NCBI GenBank assembly: GCA_031400715.1
Contig: JANNQK010000143.1
Coordinates: 1-37,243 of the forward strand
Origin: VFMC01 sp031400715
GTDB lineage: Bacteria > Actinomycetota > Acidimicrobiia > Acidimicrobiales > Ilumatobacteraceae
Length of the DNA: 37,243 nt
Direction: 5' to 3'
Below are positions 30,496-37,243 of this stretch, one piece after another. The stretch's first letter is position 1. Each line of letters begins with the position of its first letter. The translations under genes and the position numbers were made by a program. Below the pieces are notes generated by a model. The model worked only from the letters and a program-made list of their open reading frames with translations, did not search any database and had not been told where the DNA came from.

Positions 30496-31635
30496 ATGAG
30501 CAGCCCGGATCCCACGCCCGACGAGACCACGCCGGGCGCCCTCCCGCCCGATCGACCAAGGCCCGATGATCGCATCGAACTGATCGTGCTCTTCGGAGGG
30601 CAGTCGGCCGAGCACGATGTGAGCTGCACCACCGCCGCGCACGTGCTGCGTGCCGCCGACCCGGCCAAGTACCGCATCACGCCCATCGGGATCGGCCGCG
30701 ATGGCCGGTGGGCGCTCGCGACCGAGGCTCGACACGCTCTGGCGGCCGGGCCCGACGCGCTCCCCGGGCGCCTCGATCCGGACGGGTCACCGGTCTCGGC
30801 CACCGACGTGGTGAGCGCTGGGCACGGCCACACGACGGTCGTCGTGCCGCTACTGCACGGGCCGATGGGCGAAGACGGCACGGTGCAAGGGATGTTGGAG
30901 CTCGCCGGCGTTCCCTACGTGGGGTCGGGCGTGCTCGGCTCGGCGCTGTCGATGGACAAGGCGATGGCCAAGCAGGTGCTGGCCGCCAACGGCATCGCCC
31001 AGGCACGGTCGCGCAGCTTCCGCGATCACGACGTGACGCCCGGGCTCCCCCAGCAACTCGTCGACGAGCTCGGACTGCCGCTGTTCGTCAAGCCGGCCAA
31101 CATGGGTTCGTCGGTCGGCGTGACCAAGGCCAAGACCGTCGAGGCCGTGCGTGACGCGATCGAGGTCGCCGTGTCGTACGACGAGTGGGTCGTCGTCGAG
31201 GAGGCGATCGTCGGTCGTGAGATCGAAGTGGCGGTACTGGGGAACCTCGAACCGCGCGCCAGCGTGCCCGGCGAGATCGTTCCGGGAGCCGAGTTCTACG
31301 ACTACGCCGACAAGTACCTCGACGACGGATCCCAAGCGGTCATCCCCGCTCGCTTGTCCCCCGAAGCCATCGACGAGGTCCAGCGCCTCGCTGTGCGGAT
31401 CTTCGGGGTGCTGCGGTGCGAAGGCATGGCCCGAGTCGACTTCTTCTACGAGGACGGTCGCGCCGGGCGCGGCTTTCTGTGCAACGAGGTGAACACGATC
31501 CCCGGCTTCACACCGATCTCGATGTACCCCAAGCTGTGGATCGCCAGCGGGCTGACGTACCCCGAGCTGATCGACGAACTCGTGCGACTCGCGATCGAGC
31601 GCCATGCCCGCCGCCGCCACAACACGGCCCGCTGA
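30496..31635 (+). CDS. ddl: D-alanine--D-alanine ligase
   Basis: 379 residues. After a proline/aspartate-rich N-terminal tail of about 27 residues with no alternative start codon, the ATP-grasp fold begins at IELIVLFGGQSAEHDVSC. Landmarks are PLLHGPMGEDGTVQGMLEL, PYVGSGVLGSALSMDKAMAK, LFVKPANMGSSVGVTK, VVVEEAIVGREIEVAVLGN and the metal/substrate end CNEVNTIPGFTPISMYPKLW. The enzyme joins two D-alanines for the peptidoglycan stem. The E-N pair of CNEVN (Mg2+ ligands) is intact. Divergence from murF by 27 bp allows joint control of dipeptide synthesis and use. Confidence 0.96.
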   Translation: MSSPDPTPDETTPGALPPDRPRPDDRIELIVLFGGQSAEHDVSCTTAAHVLRAADPAKYRITPIGIGRDGRWALATEARHALAAGPDALPGRLDPDGSPVSATDVVSAGHGHTTVVVPLLHGPMGEDGTVQGMLELAGVPYVGSGVLGSALSMDKAMAKQVLAANGIAQARSRSFRDHDVTPGLPQQLVDELGLPLFVKPANMGSSVGVTKAKTVEAVRDAIEVAVSYDEWVVVEEAIVGREIEVAVLGNLEPRASVPGEIVPGAEFYDYADKYLDDGSQAVIPARLSPEAIDEVQRLAVRIFGVLRCEGMARVDFFYEDGRAGRGFLCNEVNTIPGFTPISMYPKLWIASGLTYPELIDELVRLAIERHARRRHNTAR

Positions 31636-31658
31636 CCCCAGACCCGGCGGCCCTGGGG
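31636..31658. terminator. Possible hairpin between convergent ddl and tetR
   Basis: CCCCAG (31636-31641) can pair with CTGGGG (31653-31658) across an 11-nt GC-rich loop, directly after the ddl stop. There is no T-run. The 30-bp gap between convergent genes is where a two-way stop would be expected, but the evidence is thin. Confidence 0.25.
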
Positions 31659-31665
31659 CCGACCG

Positions 31666-32265
31666 TCAGGGGCGCAGCGCGGCGCGCAGGAACGCCAGCA
31701 GCTCGTCGCGTAAGCGCCGCAGGCCCGCTGCGGTCGGCTCCCACCCGTTCACCCGCAGCGCCTCCGGCTCGGTCGCGATGCCCGTCACGGTGGCGTAGCT
31801 CAGCGCGGCGACCAGTCCGGGATCGGCTCGGCGCAGCCGACCGGCGTCCATCTCCGCACGCAGGTACACGTGGGCCCGGTCAGCGAGCGGACGCAGCTGA
31901 TCGGTCAGCGATGCTGCAACCGGTGCCGGCAAACGGCTCACCTCGCGAATCAGGCCGAGCAGTGCTGGTCGACGCACCGCCGGGCGGAACACGGCGCGCA
32001 CCACCGCATCGATGCGGTCGAGTGGATCGTCGGTGGCTGATCGCACCGCTGCCTCCACCACGAGTGCCAGGTCGGCGGCCGCCTGGGCGAGCACGGCCTG
32101 GAGCAGTTCGTCCTTGCTCGGGAACCAGTACAGCAACGTCTGCTTGGCGACCCCGACCTCGGACGCGATCTGGTCGAGCGACACGGCGTCCACGCCGCGC
32201 AGCCCGAACAGGTCGGTGGCGGCGACCAGGATCCGGTCGCGGGTGGTTGGTTTCGTCGTCGACAT
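31666..32265 (-). CDS. TetR-family repressor
   Basis: 199 residues from the ATG at 32265. A start at 32295 is also in frame but lies inside the palindrome that is probably this protein's own operator. The HTH occupies about 10-52: RDRILVAATDLFGLRGVDAV, then LDQIASEVGVAKQTLLYWFPSKDELL, a textbook TetR pattern. The ligand domain (about 60-195) is alpha-helical and not assignable. The TetR gene stands back to back with the FAR/HAD operon, so control of that operon and of itself is the simplest reading; acyl-CoA-type or alcohol-type ligands would suit the context. Confidence 0.88.
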   Translation of the reverse strand: MSTTKPTTRDRILVAATDLFGLRGVDAVSLDQIASEVGVAKQTLLYWFPSKDELLQAVLAQAAADLALVVEAAVRSATDDPLDRIDAVVRAVFRPAVRRPALLGLIREVSRLPAPVAASLTDQLRPLADRAHVYLRAEMDAGRLRRADPGLVAALSYATVTGIATEPEALRVNGWEPTAAGLRRLRDELLAFLRAALRP

Positions 32266-32287
32266 CTGTTCGGTGCTCGCTTTGCTC

Positions 32288-32303
32288 TCTACCATATGGT
32301 AGA
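32288..32303. promoter_or_regulatory. 16-bp perfect palindrome, probable TetR operator
   Basis: TCTACCATATGGTAGA sits midway between the divergent tetR and FAR/HAD genes. Its centre CATATG contains two back-to-back ATGs that would be the longest possible starts of both genes. TATGGT on either strand could act as a -10 hexamer: on the plus strand the transcript would then begin at about the ATG at 32308, giving a leaderless mRNA. Neither gene has a clear ribosome site, which fits leaderless or near-leaderless starts. Confidence 0.65.
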
Positions 32304-32307
32304 CAAG

Positions 32308-34659
32308 ATGTTCGTGATCAGCGAGAACCTCGCCGGCAAGCGCATCGCCATCACCGGTAGCACCGGATTCGTGGGAACCGCGCTCGTCGAGCGCCTCCTC
32401 CGGAGCGTGCCGGGCTGCGAGCTCGTCTTGTTGGTGCGACCCAGCAAGCGCCACGACCCTTCCGAGCGGGTGCGTCGAGAGATCTTCAAGAACAACGCCT
32501 TCGATCGTTTGAAGGCAACCCTGCAAGACACCGACGAGCCGTTCGACGCGATGATCGCCCGCCGGGTGCGGGCGGTCGGCGGTGATGTGAGCACCGACGG
32601 GCTCGGCTTGAACGACGCCGACCGAGCCGCCTTCGCCAGCTGCGACATCGTGATCCACTCCGCCGCCGCCGTGGCGTTCGACTCACCCCTCGACTCGGCG
32701 GTCGAGATCAACCTGCTCGGGCCGGTGCGCATCGCCCAGACGCTCAACGACCTCGGCATCACCCCGCACATGGTGGCCGTCAGCACGTGCTACGTCGCCG
32801 GCAACCGTCGTGGCACGGCCCCCGAGGAGCTGGTCAGCGAAGGCCCGTTCGACCTGGGCCTCAACTGGCGCAAGGAGGTAGCTGCAGCCCGCCGGCTGCG
32901 CAGCGACCTCGAAGCTGCGAGTCGCGACCCGGACCATCTGCGCGAGATGCGCAAGCAGGCCCAGACCGAACTCGGTGCGGCAGGCGCTCCCGCGCTCGCC
33001 AGCAAGACCGAACAGCTCCGCGAACGCTGGGTGAGCGATCAGCTGGTGGAGGCCGGACGAGCGCGAGCCGCAAGCGTCGGCTGGCCCGATGCCTACGCGT
33101 ACACCAAGGCTCTCGGCGAGCAGGCGCTCACCGAGACCAAGGGCGCGGTGCCCGTGTCGATCGTGCGACCGTCGATCATCGAGAGCGCGCTCGCCGAACC
33201 GTTCCCCGGTTGGATCCGCGGCTTCCGCATGGCCGAACCGGTGATCCTCAGCTACGCCCGCGGACTGTTGAAGGAGTTCCCGGGCGTCCCCGAAGGCACG
33301 GTCGACGTCATCCCCGTCGACATCGTGGTCGCCGCCATCATCGCGGTCGCCGCCGTCGGTCCCGAGCACGCGCCCCGCATCACCCACGTCGCCAGCGGTG
33401 GCATCAACCCGCTTCGCTATCAGTTGTTGGTCGACAACATCCGAGCGTGGTTCAGCGAACACCCGCTGTACGACGCCGAGGGACAACCGATCGATGTTCC
33501 CGAGTGGGTGTTCCCCACCCGCGGCAAGGTGCAGAAGCAGCTGAAGCGAGCCAAGGCCATCGCCGAGACCAGCGAGCGTGCCTTGCAAGCCTTGCCGCTC
33601 CGGGGCAAGCAGGCGGCGTGGGCGGCCAAGCTCGAGGAGAAGAAGGGCGACATCGACCGCGCCTACGAGTACGTGCAGCTCTACGGGCTGTACACCGAGT
33701 GTGAGGCGATCTACCAGGTCGACCAATTGATGCACACGTGGTCGACGCTCGATGCCGACGACCAGGCGGCCTTCAACTTCGACCCGCGCTCGGTCGACTG
33801 GGTGGAGTACATCACCACCATCCACCTGCCCTCGATCGTGCAGCACTCACGAGCGAAGACCACACCCGGCAAGAACCGCAACGATCGCACCGACCGGCTG
33901 CGGCGGTCGGTGCTGTCGCCCGACCGCCACCTCGCCGCGTTCGACCTCGAGAACACCCTCATCTCGTCGAACGTGGTGGAGAGCTACTCGTGGCTGGCGA
34001 CGCGACGGCTGAACATGCCCGAGCGGATGCGCTACGTGTTGCGCACCTTGGCGGAAGCGCCGGGTTTGTCGAGCATGGATCGCAAGGACCGCGGCGACTT
34101 CCTGCGCCACTTCTACCGCCGCTACGCGGACGCCCCCGTCAGCCAGATCGACGAGGACTCCAAGGACCTGCTGCACCAGTTGATCCTCACCAAGAGCTAC
34201 CCAGCGGGTCTGCGCCGGGTGCGAGAACACCGCGCCCTCGGCCACCGCACGGTGCTCATCACCGGAGCGTTGAGCTTCGCCGTCGAGGGCCTGCGCCCGT
34301 TGTTCGACGAGATCGTTGCGGCGCAGATGACCATCCGGGCCGATGGCACCTACAGCGGCGAACTGTCGCAGGTGCCGCCCACGGGCGAGACCCGAGCGCA
34401 AGTGCTGGCCGACTACTGCAGGGCAGAAGGTCTGAAGCTCGAAGAGAGCATCGCGTATGCCGACTCCACCAGCGACCTGCCACTGCTCGAATGCGTGGGC
34501 TTCCCGGTGGCGGTGAACCCCGAGACTCGCCTCGCCGCGATCGCTCGCAAACGCGGGTGGTTGGTCGAGGAGTGGAGCAAGGCCTCGGGAGCACCGAAAT
34601 CGTTGCTGCCGATCGGCCACATGTTGAGCGAGCGAGAACGTCGGAGGGTGTTCCAGTGA
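32308..34659 (+). CDS. Fatty acyl-CoA reductase-like/HAD-IB fusion protein
   Basis: 783 residues from the ATG at 32308 (787 from 32296). The N-terminal half is a NAD_binding_4 (male sterility) reductase: Rossmann AITGSTGFVGTALVERLL, SAAAVAFDSPLDSAVEINLLG, VAVSTCYVAGNRRG, active-site Y263-AYT-K267 and VSIVRPSIIESALAEPFPGW. FAR enzymes reduce acyl-CoA or acyl-ACP with NADPH. From about 540 a HAD-IB (SerB-like) domain follows: AFDLENTLISS, VLITGALSF, ADSTSDLPLLECVGFPVAVNP. The HAD nucleophile motif DxD is DLE (D546, E548), and the usual lysine of motif III appears as Arg (TGETRAQVL). The gene is translationally coupled to the next (GTGA overlap). Substrate unknown. Confidence 0.88.
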   Translation: MFVISENLAGKRIAITGSTGFVGTALVERLLRSVPGCELVLLVRPSKRHDPSERVRREIFKNNAFDRLKATLQDTDEPFDAMIARRVRAVGGDVSTDGLGLNDADRAAFASCDIVIHSAAAVAFDSPLDSAVEINLLGPVRIAQTLNDLGITPHMVAVSTCYVAGNRRGTAPEELVSEGPFDLGLNWRKEVAAARRLRSDLEAASRDPDHLREMRKQAQTELGAAGAPALASKTEQLRERWVSDQLVEAGRARAASVGWPDAYAYTKALGEQALTETKGAVPVSIVRPSIIESALAEPFPGWIRGFRMAEPVILSYARGLLKEFPGVPEGTVDVIPVDIVVAAIIAVAAVGPEHAPRITHVASGGINPLRYQLLVDNIRAWFSEHPLYDAEGQPIDVPEWVFPTRGKVQKQLKRAKAIAETSERALQALPLRGKQAAWAAKLEEKKGDIDRAYEYVQLYGLYTECEAIYQVDQLMHTWSTLDADDQAAFNFDPRSVDWVEYITTIHLPSIVQHSRAKTTPGKNRNDRTDRLRRSVLSPDRHLAAFDLENTLISSNVVESYSWLATRRLNMPERMRYVLRTLAEAPGLSSMDRKDRGDFLRHFYRRYADAPVSQIDEDSKDLLHQLILTKSYPAGLRRVREHRALGHRTVLITGALSFAVEGLRPLFDEIVAAQMTIRADGTYSGELSQVPPTGETRAQVLADYCRAEGLKLEESIAYADSTSDLPLLECVGFPVAVNPETRLAAIARKRGWLVEEWSKASGAPKSLLPIGHMLSERERRRVFQ

Positions 34660-35927
34660 GTCGTCCCATGAAGGCGCTCCAGATCGACAAGAAGCTGGTC
34701 AAGCTGGGCATGGCGCGGATGCTGTCCGCGGTGTCGCCCGCAGCGGCCGCGCGCATGGGACCGCTCGAGATGGTGACGATCGATCCCCCCGCGCTGCCGG
34801 GCCCTGGGTGGCACAGAGTGCACACCCATCTCGCCGGCATCTGTGGCAGCGACCTCGCCACGGTGGAGGGCCACGCATCGCCATACTTCCAGGACTGGGT
34901 GAGCTTCCCGTTCGTGCCCGGTCACGAGGTGGTCGGTCACCTCGCCGACGGTCGCCGTGTGGTGATCGAGCCGGTGCTCGGCCACGCCGCCCGGGGGTTC
35001 GAGCTCCCGTTCGACGGTGCCGCCCCCGGCGACGGCAACGATTACGCCCACCTGGTCACGGGCGACCTCGAGCCCGGAATCCAGATCGGGTTCTGCAACT
35101 CCACCTGCGGAGGCTGGGCACCCGAGTTCGTCGCCCACGACAGCCAGATCCACGAGATCCCCGACTCGATGACCGACGATCAGGCGGTCCTCGTCGAGCC
35201 CGCGGCCGGCGGCATCCATGCGGCGCTGCTCACGCTGCCCGTGCTCACGGGCATCGAACGCCCGGTGGTCGCCGTGCTCGGCGCGGGCACGATGGGCCTC
35301 TGCGCGATCGCCGGTCTGCGCCGGTACGTGCCGAACGTGCAGATCGTGGTGGGGGCTCGATACACACATCAACAGGCTCTCGCCAGAGTGTTCGGTGCCG
35401 ACATCGTGGGCACGCCGGGCGAACTCGCCAGGGCCGTCCGCCGAGCAACGGGCAGCCACATGGTGGGCGACTACCTCTCGGGCGGTGCCGACGCCACGAT
35501 CGACGCCGTCGGCACGAGCGACTCGATCGCCGACTGCCTGCGCATGACCCGTCCCCGCGGTCGGGTGGTGCTGATGGGCATGCCCGCCCAGGTGAGCGTC
35601 GACCTGACCGGCCTGTGGCACCGCGAGACGCAACTGGTCGGTGCGTACACCTACGGCACCGAGACCATGCCCGACGGTGCTCGCCGGCGCACGTTCGACC
35701 TCGCCATCGAGACCGCTCAGGAGCTCGGCTTCGAGCGACTGCTGTCGGCCACCTATCGCCTCGACGACCACGACGATGCGATCGCCCACGCGGCCGCTGC
35801 CGGTCGTCGCGGCGCCGTGAAGATCGCCTTCGACTTGCGCCCCTTCCCCACGACTTCTGTGTCCACGACTTCTGTGTCCAGGACTCCCGTGTCCAGGACT
35901 CCCGTGTCCAAGAAAGAGAGTGCCTGA
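34656..35927 (+). CDS. Zinc-dependent alcohol dehydrogenase (MDR family)
   Basis: 423 residues from a GTG that overlaps the previous stop; GGAGGG sits 8 nt upstream. Catalytic zinc ligands are C63 (GICGSDLA), H90/E91 (PGHEVVGHL) and E181 (LVEPAAGG). NAD binding is VVAVLGAGTMGLCAIAGL. The four-cysteine lobe that holds the structural zinc in typical ADHs is replaced by a loop with only C147 and C151. The tail after KIAFDLRPFP is a five-residue repeat (TTSVS, TTSVS, RTPVS, RTPVS) from a 15-bp tandem array. The next gene's ATG shares one base with this stop. It probably oxidises or reduces the alcohol/aldehyde handled by the FAR neighbour. Confidence 0.9.
   Translation: MSRPMKALQIDKKLVKLGMARMLSAVSPAAAARMGPLEMVTIDPPALPGPGWHRVHTHLAGICGSDLATVEGHASPYFQDWVSFPFVPGHEVVGHLADGRRVVIEPVLGHAARGFELPFDGAAPGDGNDYAHLVTGDLEPGIQIGFCNSTCGGWAPEFVAHDSQIHEIPDSMTDDQAVLVEPAAGGIHAALLTLPVLTGIERPVVAVLGAGTMGLCAIAGLRRYVPNVQIVVGARYTHQQALARVFGADIVGTPGELARAVRRATGSHMVGDYLSGGADATIDAVGTSDSIADCLRMTRPRGRVVLMGMPAQVSVDLTGLWHRETQLVGAYTYGTETMPDGARRRTFDLAIETAQELGFERLLSATYRLDDHDDAIAHAAAAGRRGAVKIAFDLRPFPTTSVSTTSVSRTPVSRTPVSKKESA
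35850..35909. repeat. 15-bp in-frame tandem array at the ADH C-terminus (4 copies)
   Basis: ACGACTTCTGTGTCC twice, then AGGACTCCCGTGTCC twice. The array adds 20 Ser/Thr/Val-rich residues to the end of the dehydrogenase, just before the coupled start of the LarA-like gene. The two-plus-two pattern suggests a duplication, a mutation and a second duplication. Confidence 0.95.
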
Positions 35928-37243
35928 TGCCTCGTCCCGGATTCGTCCTCGAGGTCGACCGTTCCACCCCGTCGGTGCTGTTCTGGCGAGGCGAGAACTT
36001 CAGCCTCGAGAAGCTGCCGGCCGGCCGCAGTCGGGTGATCTATCCACCCGAGCCGCTGAAGGCGATCGACGACATCGACGGCGCCATCGCGCACGCCCTG
36101 CTGAACCCGATCGACCAGGACCCCTTGCCAGCGCTGCTGTTCCCCGGCATGCGGCTCACGATCTGCTTCGACGACGTGAGCCTGCCGCTGCCGAAGATGC
36201 AACGTCCCGACATCCGTCAGCGCGTGATCGAAGCGGTGCTCGACATGGCAGCTGCCGCGGGCGTCGACGACGTGCACATCATCGCTGCGCTCGGCCTGCA
36301 CCGACGGATGCACGAGTACGAGATGCGCCACGCTCTCGGCGATCGCATCTACGACGCGTTCCACCCGCGGGGAATGCTGTACCAGCACGACGCCGAGGAT
36401 CACGACAACCTCGCAGTCCTGGGTACCACCGATCACGGCGAGGTGTTGGAGATCAACAAGCGCGCCGCCGAGAGCGACCTCGTGGTCTACGTGAACATCA
36501 ACTCGGTTCCGATGGACGGTGGATGGAAGAGCATCTGCACCGGCCTCGCGAGCTACCGGTGCCTCAGCCATCACCACAACGGCGAGACGTTGCAGAACAC
36601 CCGCAGCCTCTCGGGGCATCGCAAGCACAGCGCCTTGCACACGAGCATCTGGCGCATGGGACAGGTGCTGCAGCAGAACGGTCCGAAGCTGTTCCAGATC
36701 GAGACCACGCTGAACACCGACATGTTCCCGAAGCCGTTCGGCTTCATCAACAAGCGGGAGTGGGAGTGGACCGGCGCTGATCGAGCGACGTATCTCGCGA
36801 CCACCAAGTCGTTGAACCGGACACCGTTGCGCATCGCCCGCAAGATCTTCCACAACATCGAGGCGCCGCATCAGATGACGAGCGTGCAGGCCGGCGAGAC
36901 CGAGGCCGTGCACGCGCTGACGCTCGAGCACGTGTACCGGCAGCAACTCGTGCCGGTCGAGGGACAGACCGACATCCTCACCATGGGCATCCCGTTCGTG
37001 TGCCCGTACAACCCCGATGGCGTGATGAACCCGATCCTGGTGATGTGCATGGGTCTCGGGTACCTGTTCAACATGTACCGCAACAAGCCGCTGGTCCGCG
37101 AGGGAGGCGTCATCATCATGACCCACCCGACCTATCGCGACTTCAACCCCGTGCACCACCCGAGCTACATCGACTTCTTCGAGCAGGTGCTGCCCGACAC
37201 CACGGACCCCGTGGTGATGGGTCAGAAGTGGGAGAAGCAGTTC
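35927..37243 (+). CDS. LarA-family (nickel-pincer, DUF2088) protein, 3' end cut by the window
   Basis: At least 439 residues, already longer than L. plantarum LarA (about 424). The ATG overlaps the ADH stop (TGATG). Aligned by eye with lactate racemase LarA: D72 is D83 (CFDDVSLPLP), H108 is H125 (AALGLHRRMHE), K184, which carries the nickel-pincer cofactor, is K201 (DGGWKSICTG), and the nickel ligand H200 is H217 (LSHHHNG). R75 is Leu86, and the second catalytic His (H174) is Ile191. LarA racemises lactate by moving a hydride to and from the cofactor, using the two histidines on opposite faces. With only one left, a one-sided 2-hydroxyacid reaction seems more likely than racemisation. The LarB, LarC and LarE cofactor genes are not in this window. 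Confidence 0.83.
   Translation, partial: MPRPGFVLEVDRSTPSVLFWRGENFSLEKLPAGRSRVIYPPEPLKAIDDIDGAIAHALLNPIDQDPLPALLFPGMRLTICFDDVSLPLPKMQRPDIRQRVIEAVLDMAAAAGVDDVHIIAALGLHRRMHEYEMRHALGDRIYDAFHPRGMLYQHDAEDHDNLAVLGTTDHGEVLEINKRAAESDLVVYVNINSVPMDGGWKSICTGLASYRCLSHHHNGETLQNTRSLSGHRKHSALHTSIWRMGQVLQQNGPKLFQIETTLNTDMFPKPFGFINKREWEWTGADRATYLATTKSLNRTPLRIARKIFHNIEAPHQMTSVQAGETEAVHALTLEHVYRQQLVPVEGQTDILTMGIPFVCPYNPDGVMNPILVMCMGLGYLFNMYRNKPLVREGGVIIMTHPTYRDFNPVHHPSYIDFFEQVLPDTTDPVVMGQKWEKQF

Noticed and set aside
35927..37243. Calling the last gene lactate racemase (larA) outright
   Set aside because: H174 and R75 equivalents are missing, and the protein is longer than LarA, so family membership is supported but lactate racemase activity is not.
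1..37243. CRISPR array, insertion sequence, prophage or biosynthetic megacluster
   Set aside because: The direct repeats found are contiguous and 10-16 bp with no spacers. No transposase, integrase, phage structural gene, polyketide or peptide synthetase was seen.

Overview
The window looks like a chromosomal segment of a high-GC actinobacterium. Septum_form/DUF4190-type membrane proteins, three luciferase-like (LLM) oxidoreductases, a divergent aldR-ald pair and many GTG starts all fit that. Acidimicrobiia (Ilumatobacter-like) is my best guess from general likeness; no marker gene here proves it.

Left end (1-1850): a worn accessory patch. It holds the start of an exported or membrane protein, a fabD remnant cut at its catalytic histidine beside a 10-bp tandem array, a decayed phosphotransferase piece, a complete YefM-YoeB toxin-antitoxin pair with an operator-like dyad, and tRNA-Val(CAC). 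From 6909 back to 1888 a close-packed minus-strand train follows: an SsuD-like LLM monooxygenase, a 2-hydroxyacid dehydrogenase, a DUF2087 regulator, a membrane J-domain protein, a Septum_form protein and an APH-fold kinase. Several pairs overlap by 1-4 nt.

Middle (7088-24500): an exported orphan protein converges on, and overlaps, a 1188-residue protein laid out like soluble adenylyl cyclase (two class III cyclase domains, NTPase, TPR). Its two cyclase halves carry complementary catalytic residues and its P-loop is damaged. Next is a polyamine uptake and oxidation operon (potA, potD, fused potBC, flavin amine oxidase) opposite an Lrp-type regulator, then aldR/ald, a cytochrome P450, a CubicO-type serine hydrolase, an LLM oxidoreductase, a GrpB protein and a 55-residue zinc-ribbon protein.

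Right part (24580-37243): an MFS exporter behind a perfect 22-bp dyad, a PAS-PAS-GGDEF-EAL enzyme, a third LLM protein, and murF/ddl facing apart with only 27 bp between them. The last block is a TetR repressor opposite an apparently coupled operon: a fatty-acyl-CoA-reductase/HAD fusion, a zinc alcohol dehydrogenase and a LarA-family (nickel-pincer) protein that runs off the end. The LarA homologue keeps the cofactor lysine and nickel histidine but has lost one of the two catalytic histidines. This operon is my best candidate for an undescribed pathway.

Short tandem duplications with periods of 10-16 bp recur at gene ends and in linkers across the window, which suggests a local or genome-wide slippage habit. 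No CRISPR array, insertion sequence, rRNA or origin was seen. Once the remnants are counted, no gene-free stretch exceeds 300 bases.
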